A stretch of 64,000 nt of DNA, taken from positions 1-64,000 of the forward strand of contig CAVOLM010000044.1 in NCBI GenBank assembly GCA_963696675.1, read 5' to 3'. The notes under the pieces were generated by a model, which was not told the DNA's origin, made no database searches, and saw only the letters and a program-made list of their open reading frames with translations. The DNA comes from DATBVX01 sp963696675 (GTDB lineage: Bacteria; Pseudomonadota; Gammaproteobacteria; Steroidobacterales; Steroidobacteraceae). The position numbers and the translations under genes were made by a program. This document shows, piece after piece, positions 35,463 through 44,891 of this stretch (its first letter is position 1; each line of letters opens with the position of its first letter).

Positions 35463-35939
35463 CTACAACCCAAGATCTGAAAGCCCCAAATGATCGTCTG
35501 GTCGCCGCCCCGCAGGCCAATGGTACCTGCGCTCCGATTCCTTGATCGGCAGGTCGTTGATGCTCGCGATGCGCCGTGCCATGTATCCGCCCGCATCGAA
35601 TTCCCAGTTCTCGTTGCCGTAGGAGCGGAACCATTGCCCGCTGTCGTCGTGCCACTCGTACGCGAACCGCACTGCGATGCGATTCTCGTGAAATGCCCAC
35701 AGTTCCTTGATCAGACGGTAATCGAGCTCGCGCGCCCACTTGCGCGTCAGGAACTCCACGATGGCTTCGCGGCCACGGAAGAACTCGGCCCGATTGCGCC
35801 ACACGCTGTCAGGCGTGTAGGCGAGGGCGACCTTTTGTGGATCGCGTCCGTTCCAGGCGTCTTCCGCCAGCCGCACTTTGCGCACGGCAGCTTCACGATC
35901 GAAAGGCGGCAGCGGCGGGCGCGGATTTTCGGGTGCCAT
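35463..35939 (-). CDS. DUF1348 NTF2-like protein
   Basis: A 158-residue protein almost identical in pattern to the DUF1348 family: PPLPPFDREAAVRKVRLAED, NRAEFFRGREAIVEFLTRKW, ELDYRLIKELWAFHENRIAV, RFAYEWHDDSGQWFRSYGNE, NWEFDAGGYMARRIASINDL. NTF2-like barrel; function unknown. Residues after NDLPI (KESERRYHWP onward) continue to a plausible stop. It is intact. Confidence 0.88.
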   Translation of the reverse strand: MAPENPRPPLPPFDREAAVRKVRLAEDAWNGRDPQKVALAYTPDSVWRNRAEFFRGREAIVEFLTRKWARELDYRLIKELWAFHENRIAVRFAYEWHDDSGQWFRSYGNENWEFDAGGYMARRIASINDLPIKESERRYHWPAGRRPDDHLGLSDLGL

Positions 35940-35954
35940 GGCTCGAACACTCCA

Positions 35955-36626
35955 TCAAGTACCAGAGGAATCCCAGCTGTGGGCGATGCGATGGCGATCT
36001 ACCCACCACGCCCACAGGATCAGCAACCAGGCGCCTTGAGCAAACCACGCCAATGCGCGCGGGCTCGGTGGCGGCGCGGCCCAGGGGCCAGAGGCCCACA
36101 TCAGGGCTGAAAAGATCAGAAACGCCCACAGGCCGATCGAGCCGATGCGATCGGCTGCACGGGTCGAGCGCACGTAAATCGAAATGCCGATGAGATAGAT
36201 CAGCCCTTCGACGATGAAGGTCGCGGAAATCGAGTTCCACAGCCCAAGGCCAACTCTTGGCGAATCGCCGGGCCAGAGCGGCATGTCCGGCACGTGTGAA
36301 ATCACATCGAGCAGCCAGTGGCTGACAACGACTGCCGCGATGAGGAACGCAATGCCATTCGAGCGGCCGCGCCGACGCGCAATGGCCCACACGCACAGTC
36401 CCCACACGCACGCCATCAGCAGGCTGTGCGACCAGGGATATGAATCGAACACCAACGAAGTGAAGGCCGTCGCGCCGCGCACGATCCTCACGTGCTCGAT
36501 GCCGAGAAGCAGAAAATTGGGCCAGAGAAGATCGAGTGCGAGCGCCGCAGCCAGGAGCCAGCCCAGGGAGACCTCACGAGCCTTGTTCTTGGCCGCAAGT
36601 GCTACGGCGGTATGCCCGACGAACAT
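35955..36626 (-). CDS. Membrane protein resembling YdjM/YbcI metal-dependent hydrolases
   Basis: A 223-residue membrane protein with at least five helices. MFVGHTAVALAAKNK at the start, DSYPWSHSLLMACVWGLCVW and VVVSHWLLDVISHVPDMPLW carry the His and Asp positions found in the DUF457-like membrane-bound hydrolase family. The N-terminal GH and central SHS/SHWLLD pattern is diagnostic. It is 15 bases from the DUF1348 gene and 21 from a GFA gene, all on the minus strand. Confidence 0.75.
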   Translation of the reverse strand: MFVGHTAVALAAKNKAREVSLGWLLAAALALDLLWPNFLLLGIEHVRIVRGATAFTSLVFDSYPWSHSLLMACVWGLCVWAIARRRGRSNGIAFLIAAVVVSHWLLDVISHVPDMPLWPGDSPRVGLGLWNSISATFIVEGLIYLIGISIYVRSTRAADRIGSIGLWAFLIFSALMWASGPWAAPPPSPRALAWFAQGAWLLILWAWWVDRHRIAHSWDSSGT

Positions 36627-36647
36627 GATGTTGCTCGGTGCCAGCGC

Positions 36648-37052
36648 CTACTTCGAGGCGTCACGCGCGCCGTGATACTGCGGCAGCCCATCACTCAGCT
36701 CGATCCAGGGCATCTTGCTGGCCACGAAGACATGGTCCTCCGGCGGCACGTCAGCCGGGGCGTCGAGGCTGCAGGTCGTAACGTCGATTTCGCCTTGCAA
36801 GTCGGAACGCGCGAAGGTCAGGGCCGTGCCGCAGTCACGACAAAAACCGCGCGTGACGCCCGGGCTCGACTCAAAGGCGGCCGGTTGTCCGCTCAGCCAG
36901 TGAAAGTTTGCTTGCGCCACGGTAAACCACGCCACGAATGGCGCGCCGCTCGTGCGCCGACAGATCGAACAATGACAGTTGGTGCGATTGAACAGCTCGC
37001 CCTTCACCTCGTACCGTACTCGCCCGCAGAAGCAGCCACCCTGCAGGATCAT
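36648..37052 (-). CDS. GFA-domain (glutathione-dependent formaldehyde-activating-like) protein 1
   Basis: A 134-residue zinc-site protein. Cys motifs are GGCFCGRVRYEVKG, TNCHCSICRRTSG and GFCRDCGTALTF, the full GFA set. Annotated GFA proteins are of mostly unknown function; the founding Gfa activity with formaldehyde is debated. The start at 37052 overlaps the stop of the MAPEG gene by four bases (ATGA), implying translational coupling. Confidence 0.87.
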   Translation of the reverse strand: MILQGGCFCGRVRYEVKGELFNRTNCHCSICRRTSGAPFVAWFTVAQANFHWLSGQPAAFESSPGVTRGFCRDCGTALTFARSDLQGEIDVTTCSLDAPADVPPEDHVFVASKMPWIELSDGLPQYHGARDASK

Positions 37053-37465
37053 GACAGGAGCCTGACCGCGAACAGGGCCCACATGGTCCACAAGACGATC
37101 GAGCTTGCGGCGTACACCGCGAAGCGATGCAAGACCTGGTTGTAGGTGCAATGAATGAGGCTGTGAAGCGCTCGAAGCACCACATACGCCCACGCGGCGA
37201 TCAGGAATCCCTGGCTCGCCTCGCCCGTCATCAGCAGCAGCACGACCAATAGATAGAAAAGAACTGGCAATTCAAACAGGTTCATGAGGTTATCGGACGG
37301 AGCCGAGACTGCGGCCAGGCTTTTCGCCCCCATGGTGCGCGTGGCGACGCTCTGCGGATCGATGCTGTGGACGCGGATGAAATTCAGGCGCTTGAAATAC
37401 ATGTAGCACCACACCATGAAGGTGAGCGCCACCATCGCCAGAGCCGGCTGAATGATCGTTGTCAT
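37049..37465 (-). CDS. MAPEG-family membrane protein
   Basis: A 138-residue four-helix protein: IIQPALAMVALTFMVWCYMY, NLFELPVLFYLLVVLLLMTG, FLIAAWAYVVLRALHSLIHC and VLHRFAVYAASSIVLWTMWA. The core NLFELPVLFY and ALHSLIHCTYNQVLHRF is the MAPEG (microsomal glutathione transferase-like) signature. It is coupled to a GFA protein, which may also be glutathione-related. It is intact. Confidence 0.87.
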   Translation of the reverse strand: MTTIIQPALAMVALTFMVWCYMYFKRLNFIRVHSIDPQSVATRTMGAKSLAAVSAPSDNLMNLFELPVLFYLLVVLLLMTGEASQGFLIAAWAYVVLRALHSLIHCTYNQVLHRFAVYAASSIVLWTMWALFAVRLLS

Positions 37466-37504
37466 CGTCAGACCTCGCGTAGGGTGGTGAGGGAGCCCGG
37501 ATCG

Positions 37505-37852
37505 CTACAGGCTGCGCCCGTCGTATGGCACAACTTTCAGTACGCCCAGGTCCACATTCTCCAGGCAGCGGACGTTCACGGCGGCCATGGCCGCACCCTT
37601 GCTGTCTGCTCCCATGCCGAACGGCGCGCAGCCGCAATTAGGGCAGAAATGGTGCTTGATGCGATGCTTGTTGAAGGTGTAAGTGGCGAGGTCGGCCTCG
37701 GGAGTCCCGAGGCGGAGCTTCTCGCGCGGCGCGAACCACAGCAGGTAGCCCTTCTTGCTGCAGATCGAGCAGTTGCATTGCATGACCTGCCCGATCTCCC
37801 CTTCGACGTCGAACGCGATGCGTCCGCAATGACACCCGCCGTGGTAGTTCAT
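37505..37852 (-). CDS. GFA-domain protein 2
   Basis: A 115-residue protein with Cys motifs GGCHCGRIAFDVEG, MQCNCSICSKKGYLLWF and HHFCPNCGCAPFG. It belongs to the same family as the protein at 36648 but to a distinct subgroup. ATG 37852 is set by the conserved MNYHGGCHCG. It lies 39 bases upstream of the MAPEG gene on the same strand, so the three probably form an operon. It is intact. Confidence 0.87.
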   Translation of the reverse strand: MNYHGGCHCGRIAFDVEGEIGQVMQCNCSICSKKGYLLWFAPREKLRLGTPEADLATYTFNKHRIKHHFCPNCGCAPFGMGADSKGAAMAAVNVRCLENVDLGVLKVVPYDGRSL

Positions 37853-37966
37853 GATCCTCTCTCCGGTCCTGGTCTCTGGTACAGTTTCCACCTTTCCCTT
37901 TTCCATTAAAACCCACGAGCGCCACCTTGACGATGGGCTGCACAGCGCCTGTCCGCGCAGCAGACG

Positions 37967-40900
37967 GTGATCCCGTCAGTTACGACACTGCGGACTACCG
38001 GAGTTGTTTCCGAACGCTCGGCCGAGGCCATCGAGATCCATGGCGCTCGGCAGAACAATCTCAAGAACCTGACGCTCAGCATCCCGTTGAACGAGCTCAT
38101 CGTCGTCACGGGCGTTTCGGGCTCGGGCAAGTCATCGCTCGTCTTCGACACCCTCTACGCCGAAGGCCAGCGGCGCTACGTGCAGACTTTTTCGCCCTAC
38201 GCGCGCCAGTTCCTCGATCGCATGGACAAGCCGCAGGTGGATCGCATCGAGGGAATCCTGCCCGCCATCGCCATCGATCAGACCAACCCGGTGCGCACTT
38301 CGCGCTCCACGGTCGGCACGATGACAGAACTCAACGATCACCTGAAACTGCTCTTCGCGCGCGCGGCGCAGCTTTTCTGCCGCAGCTGTGGCAACGCGGT
38401 GCGTCGCGATACACCGGACAGCATTTACACGGCGATCGTCGAGCGCGCTGTCGCCGCCGGCGATCCACGCGTCCTGATCACCTTTCCGGTCACGGTGCCA
38501 AAGAACTTCACCGAGTCGGAAGTGAAGTCGCTCCTGGAGAAGCAGGGCTATACGCGCATTCACGCCCGCAAGGGTGCGACGCTCGAGGTCATCCAGGATC
38601 GGCTGCGCGTTGGCGGGGCGGAACGCGCGCGCGTGCTCGATGCGATCGAGGCGGCGCTGCGAGTCGGGCGCGGTCGCCTCAGTGTATGCATTGCGGAGGC
38701 CGCGGAGACGCCGGTCGGTGAGCCGTGGAGATTTTCGAGTGATCTGCACTGCGCGGATTGCGACCTCCGCTACCAGGATCCCGCTCCACATGTCTTCTCG
38801 TTCAACTCTCCGCTCGGGGCCTGCGAGCAGTGCCGCGGGTTCGGCCGCACGATCGGCATCGACTACGGCCTGGTCGTTCCGGATGAGTCGAAGTCCCTGA
38901 AGGGTGGCGCAATCCGGCCCTGGCAGACGGAGTCTTATGAGGAATGCCAGGACGATCTGATGAAGTTCGCGCGCAAGCGCGGCATTCCGGTCGAGACGCC
39001 GTGGCGCGAGCTCACCGATGAGCAGCGACGCTGGGTGATCGACGGCGAGGGCCCGTGGAACAAGAAGGTCTGGTATGGCGCGAAGCGCTTCTTCGCCTGG
39101 CTCGAATCGCGCAGTTACAAGATGCACATCCGCGTACTACTGTCGAAGTATCGGGCCTACACGCCCTGCACGGAGTGCAATGGCGCCCGACTGCGACCCG
39201 AAGCATTGCTGTGGCGGCTGGGTTCGGCTGCCGATTCGCAGGTCGTGCGCACGGCAGCGCAGCGTTTTCGCCCCGAGGGTGTGAAGTGGACGCCGGCACA
39301 GTTCGAAGCCCTGCCGGGACTGACGCTTCACGACGTGATGTTGCTTCCCATCGATCGCTGCCGCGATTTCTTTGCGCGCCTGCAGCTCCCTGCTCCGCTC
39401 GATGAGGCGACCGACCTCTTGCTCGATGGGATTCGCACCAGGCTCGGGTTCCTGTGCGATGTCGGCCTGGGATATCTCACGCTCGACCGACAGTCGCGCA
39501 CCCTCTCGGGTGGCGAAGTTCAGCGCATCAACCTGACGACTGCGCTCGGCACCTCGCTCGTCAATACGCTTTTCGTGCTCGATGAGCCCTCGATCGGCCT
39601 GCATCCACGCGACATGGGCCGCGTGATCGAGGTGATGCGGCGCCTGCGCGATGCCGGCAATTCGCTCGTGGTCGTCGAGCACGATCCGCAGGTGATGCTC
39701 GCCGCGGATCGCATTCTCGATCTCGGCCCAGGTCCCGGCGAGCACGGTGGCGAAATCGTCTACTTCGGGCCCGCTGCGAAGATTGCCTCGGCGCCGCACT
39801 CGCTCACCGCCGCTTATCTCACCGGGCGCAAGCACGCAGTCGAAGAGCGGCACTACCGCGCTGTCACATCGCGCACGCCGAGACTGCGACTCACGGGAGC
39901 GGCCGAGCACAATCTCAAGAACATCGATGTGAGCTTTCCGCTCCAGCGGCTCGTTTGTGTCACTGGCGTATCCGGGTCCGGAAAGTCCACCCTGGTGCAC
40001 GATGTGCTGTACGCAGCACTTCGCAAAGCGAAGGGCAAGCCGACGGAAGCGCCGGGCGAGTTCGCGACTCTGTGCGGCCACGAGCAGGTGGGCGACATCG
40101 TGCTGGTCGATCAATCGCCGATCGGTCGCACCACGCGTTCGAACCCGGCGAGTTACGTGGGCGCATTCGATCCGATCCGCGCACTCTTTGCGCGCGAGCC
40201 GCTCGCGAAGCAGCGCCGCTATACCGCCGGCACTTTCAGTTTCAATTCCGGCACCGGGCGTTGCCCCACCTGCAGCGGCAATGGTTTCGAGCATGTCGAA
40301 ATGCAGTTTCTGTCCGACGTGTACCTGCGTTGTCCGGACTGTGATGGCCGGCGCTTCCGGGATGAAACCCTCGAAGTGAAGATCACGGGCGCAGACGGAC
40401 GCGCGCTCGACATTGCCGCCGTGCTGCAACTGACGGTGAGCGAGGCACTCGGGTTCTTTGCGGAGTGCGATGCCGTGCTCGCGCGGCTGCAGCCGCTGCG
40501 CGAGGTCGGACTCGAATACCTGCGGCTCGGTCAACCGGTGCCGACGCTTTCGGGTGGCGAAGCGCAGCGACTCAAGCTCGCCGGCCACCTTGCCGAGGCG
40601 GCAACGGGCAAGCGCGATTCGGCGGGAAAGCTGCTGCTGTTCGATGAACCGACGACCGGCCTGCACTTCGATGACATTGCGAAGCTCCTGCGCGCCTTTC
40701 GCACGCTGGTGGCCGCGGGCCACTCACTCATCGTCATCGAACACAATCTCGATGTGATTCGCGCCGCCGACTGGATCGTCGACCTCGGACCGGAGGGCGG
40801 CGATGCGGGCGGCGAGCTCGTGTGCGCCGGGTCGCCCGATGATGTGAAGCGCTGTGCGACTTCTCACACCGGAAAGGCGTTGCTCGAGTACGAAGCGAGC

Positions 40901-43588
40901 CTCTCCAGGTCGTTCGCGGCAACACTGGCCTCCGAGCCCGAGACGGTTGCCGGCCAGGAAAGGCGCGCCTGCGATTCGCGTACACAACGCACGCGAGCAC
41001 AACCTGCAGATTGCTGATGTCGAGATTCCACGTGATCGCTTCACGGTCATTACGGGTGTCTCCGGCTCCGGCAAGTCGACACTCGCCTTTGACATTCTTT
41101 TTGCCGAGGGCCAGCGTCGATACCTCGAGTCCCTGAACGCCTACGCCCGGCAGTTCGTGCAGCCAGCAGCGCGGCCGGACTGCGATGCTATCTTCGGCAT
41201 TCCACCGACGGTCGCGATCGAACAGCGCACCAGCCGCGGTGGCCGCAAGAGCACGGTTGCGACCTTGACCGAGATCTATCACTTCCTGCGCCTGCTCTAC
41301 GTCAAGCTCGGCACGCAGTACTGCCCGAAGTGCAATATCCCGATCGAGCCGCAAAGCGCTGATTCGATCGTCGCCAGGCTTGTGCGCGAGGAACGCGGCA
41401 GGACGGTCACACTGCTCGCGCCCCTCGTGGTCGCGCGCAAGGGTTTCTACACCGACCTCGCGAAATGGGCCGCGGCCAAAGGCTTCGGACACTTGCGCGT
41501 CGATGGGCAGCTCTTGCCGACGGCCAAGTGGCCGAGGTTGAGCCGCTTCAAGGAGCACACGCTCGAGCTGCCGATCGCGACATTGCGCGTGAACGCTGCC
41601 GAAGAAGCGCGGCTGCGAGTGGCTGTAGACCAGGCACTCGAGCACGGCAAAGGAATCCTGCACCTGCTGCGTGAACCCGGCGTCGCGAAACCGCGCGGCA
41701 CGGATCAATCTGCCGTTACCGTCCTCTCGACACGCCGCAATTGCTCCTCCTGCGGCACCAGCTTCGCGGATCTCGACCCGCGCCTTTTCTCCTTCAACTC
41801 GCGCCACGGCTGGTGCGAGGGTTGCTTCGGCACGGGACTGAAACTCTACGGCTTCGATGAGGAACAGTCGGGCGAAGAGATCTGGTGGAACGAGTGGTGG
41901 GACGGCACCGCACCCGCTTGCCCCGATTGCCAGGGCCAGCGCCTGAATCCGATCGCGCTCAACGTGCGATTCCGCGGCCGCTCGATCGCCGAGCTCACCG
42001 CTCTGCCCGTGTCCGGCCTGCAGTCCCTAATGGGAAAGCTCGTCTTGCGCGGCCGTGAGGTGGACATCGCGCGCGATGTACTGGCAGAGCTCGAGTCGCG
42101 TTTACGGTTTCTCGATGACGTCGGGCTCGGCTACCTGTCACTCGATCGCTCGGCACCCACACTCTCGGGCGGTGAAGCGCAACGCATCCGCCTCGCAGCG
42201 CAATTGGGTTCGAACCTGCAAGGCGTGTGTTACGTGCTCGATGAACCGACCATCGGGCTGCACCCACGCGACAATCGCGTGCTGCTCGATACGCTCGACA
42301 AGTTGCGCGCCCACGGCAACACACTGGTGGTGGTCGAGCACGACGAGGACACGATCCGTCATGCCGATCACGTCATCGATCTGGGGCCCGGCGCGGGCGC
42401 TTCAGGTGGGCGCGTCGTCGGCCAGGGCACCGCACGCGAGCTCACCCGCAATCCGCAGTCGGTCACGGGTCGCTTCCTCGCCCAGCCGTTGGCACATCCG
42501 CTGGTTCCGAAGCGCGCGGTACGCAATTCGGATCCCGTGCTCGTGATCGAGAACGCCACCTTGCACAATCTGAAAGGAAGTCGAGGCCCAGGTGCCGCTC
42601 GGCCGCCTGATCGCAATTACCGGCGTCTCTGGCTCCGGCAAATCCACGCTCGCGCGTGATGTGCTGCACGACAATCTCAAGCGATTGCTCGGCGCGCCAC
42701 ACGGCAATGGCAAGGACCGGAGCGGGTTCGCCGGTTGTCGCGAAATGCGTGGCTGGCGCGAGATTGGCCGTGTGCTCGAGGTCGACCAGACGCCGATCGG
42801 CAAGACGCCGCGCTCGTGCCCGGCGACCTACGTCGGGTTCTGGGATGCAATCCGGCGCGTGTTCGCCGAAACCTCCGAAGCGCGTATCCGCGGCTACGGG
42901 CCGGGACGCTTCTCCTTCAATACCGCGGGCGGACGCTGCGAGGCCTGTGAAGGCCAGGGCATGAAGAAGATCGAGATGAGCTTCCTGCCCGACGTGCGGG
43001 TGCTTTGCGATGTATGCGGTGGACGGCGCTTCAATCCGGAAACGCTCGCGAGTACGTTTCAAGGAGCGCAGCATCGGCGACATCCTGGCGATGAGCGTCG
43101 ATGAAGCGGCGCCCTTTTTCGCCGCGCATCCTTCGATTCATCACGCGCTCTGCATGCTGCAGGATGTCGGTCTCGGGTACCTGACATTGGGACAGCAGAG
43201 TCCGACACTTTCGGGCGGCGAAGCGCAGCGAATCAAGCTCGTGACCGAGCTCGCGAAGGTGAGGCCGAGTTACCGGCCGGCGCGAGGCAACGGCGCAGCG
43301 AAGACACTCTATGTGCTGGACGAACCCACCGTCGGGCTGCACATGGCCGATGTCGAGAAGCTGGTGCGGGTGCTGCACCGGCTGGTCGATGCGGGCAATA
43401 CCGTCGTCGTCATCGAGCACAATCTCGATGTGATCGCGGAAGCCGACTGGGTAATCGATCTCGGGCCCGAGGGTGGCGACGCCGGAGGCAGAATCGTCGC
43501 GCAGGGTCCGCCTGATATGCTGCTGCGCAGCCGGCGCTCGCACACCGGGCGCGCGCTCAAGGACTTTCTCGAGTCACACAAGAGCTAA
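37967..43588 (+). CDS. Double-length UvrA-like excinuclease ATPase (three frameshifts)
   Basis: About 1870 residues forming two complete UvrA units in tandem. Four Walker A sites (GVSGSGKS at about residues 48, 666, 1030 and 1551), four LSGGE signatures (DNA near 39505, 40547, 42163, 43207), and matching Walker B segments (VLDEPSIGLHPRD, LFDEPTTGLHFDD, VLDEPTIGLHPRD, VLDEPTVGLHMAD). Zn-module Cys pairs (FCRSCG, YCPKCN, CEQCRGFG, CEACEGQG) are kept. Frameshifts near 40965, 42580 and 43050; the first lies at the linker between units. Normal UvrA is about 940 residues and works as a dimer; here the dimer may be one chain. Such long UvrA-like proteins occur in some Xanthomonadales and Burkholderia beside a normal uvrA. 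Start is GTG 37967. Confidence 0.88.
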
Positions 43589-43602
43589 GGAGGAGAACGA
43601 AC

Positions 43603-44496
43603 GTGCGCGCCGGTATCGAACGCGTGATCGAGTCGCGGCCTCGTGATCTGGGCGGATTCGAGGTGCGCCGCGTGCTGCCCGCACCGGGGCGCCAGATGGT
43701 GGGCCCGTTCATCTTCTTCGATCACCTGGGTCCCGCGGAGTTTGCGCCCGGACGCGGCATCGATGTCCGCCCGCATCCCCACATCGGCCTCGCCACCGTG
43801 ACCTATCTCTTCGACGGCGAGCTCGTACACCGTGACAGCCTCGAGTTCGTCCAGCCGATCCGCCCCGGTGACGTCAATTGGATGACCGCCGGCCGCGGAA
43901 TCGTGCATTCGGAACGCACTGGCGATGAACCGCGTCGCAAGGGTTCGCGAATCCATGGCATTCAGACCTGGGTGGCATTGCCGAGATCGGCTGAGGAAAG
44001 CGAGCCCGCCTTCTTTCATCACCCCGCAGCGACACTGCCCGAGGTGCGCTCGCCGGGCGTCGTAGCGCGCGTGATTGCAGGTACTGCGCTGGAGCAGCGC
44101 TCACCGGTCGAGGTCTTCTCGCCGATGCTGTACGTCGATCTGCAGCTCTCCAATGAAGCGAGCTTCGAAGTCCCGCTGGAACACCAGGACCGCGCCATCT
44201 ACGTCGCGGCCGGCCGCATTGCTCTCGACGGAGCGCAATTTGCCCCGGGAAGCATGGTGGTGTTGGAGCCGGGCGCAAGCGCAAAGATCAGAGCCCTGCA
44301 GGATTCGCAGTTGCTACTGCTCGGCGGCGCACCGCTCGAGGGTCGTCGCTATATCTGGTGGAATTTCGTCTCGAGCAGCCGCGAGCGCATCGAGCAGGCG
44401 AAGAACGACTGGGTACAGGAGCGCTTCGCCAGGGTCCCGGGAGAAACGGAGTTCATTCCGCTGCCGAGCAAGGAAACGCACCCACCGCCGGTTTAG
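43603..44496 (+). CDS. Pirin-family bicupin
   Basis: A 297-residue pirin from GTG 43603 with AAGGAGGAG (43587-43595) upstream. The metal-binding His/Glu set is visible: DVRPHPHIGLATVTYLFDGE with the later GRGIVHSERTGDEPR. C-terminal pirin domain with GGAPLEGRRYIWWNFVSSSR. Bacterial pirins include quercetinases and regulators; no specific role here. It follows the long uvrA by 14 bases. It is intact. Confidence 0.92.
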   Translation: MRAGIERVIESRPRDLGGFEVRRVLPAPGRQMVGPFIFFDHLGPAEFAPGRGIDVRPHPHIGLATVTYLFDGELVHRDSLEFVQPIRPGDVNWMTAGRGIVHSERTGDEPRRKGSRIHGIQTWVALPRSAEESEPAFFHHPAATLPEVRSPGVVARVIAGTALEQRSPVEVFSPMLYVDLQLSNEASFEVPLEHQDRAIYVAAGRIALDGAQFAPGSMVVLEPGASAKIRALQDSQLLLLGGAPLEGRRYIWWNFVSSSRERIEQAKNDWVQERFARVPGETEFIPLPSKETHPPPV

Positions 44497-44521
44497 CGGC
44501 GATTTTCAGACAGCAGACCGT

Positions 44522-44824
44522 TCAGGCGCGGCCGACGTTGGAGTCGGATGGCGAGTGGTAGTACTCGCTCTCTTCCGCGAATTGCGCTGCGAGGCGCCGC
44601 AGCTCACTCAAGCGCCCTTCCGCTGTGCTGATCGGCTGGCACTCGTCGCAGCGTGGATTGCCGCACGGCTGGCGCGCATACAGCCAGTACTGAATGGCTC
44701 CGGCGAGCAGCCCGTCCGCAATGTCCCACAGGTCGGCGTTGTCGTGCTTTTCGGCGAGCTTGTTGCCGAGCTCCACCGTCTTGCCGAAAGCATCGTCGAA
44801 GAATTGTTCTGTAATGGAATCCAT
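44522..44824 (-). CDS. Small Cys-containing protein of unknown function
   Basis: A 100-residue protein (MDSITEQFFDDAFGKTVELG) with a helical first half and a compact Cys cluster PCGNPRCDECQP, then another helix (GRLSELRRLAAQFAEESEYY). The C-x4-C-x2-C cluster could bind zinc or iron-sulfur with a further ligand, but only three Cys are visible. I do not recognise the family. It is convergent with pirin (25 bases) and 67 bases from the protease gene. Confidence 0.6.
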   Translation of the reverse strand: MDSITEQFFDDAFGKTVELGNKLAEKHDNADLWDIADGLLAGAIQYWLYARQPCGNPRCDECQPISTAEGRLSELRRLAAQFAEESEYYHSPSDSNVGRA

Positions 44825-44891
44825 TAGAGTCGCCGGGAGTGCGGGTCGGGAGACCATTCTACGGCAATCGCGCACCCACCCCACAAGCCGT

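Noticed and set aside
39137..40723. Open frame of 528 codons on the strand opposite to uvrA
   Set aside because: It is an antisense shadow of the conserved uvrA frame in GC-rich DNA, has no family features, and ignores a gene with complete motifs on the plus strand.
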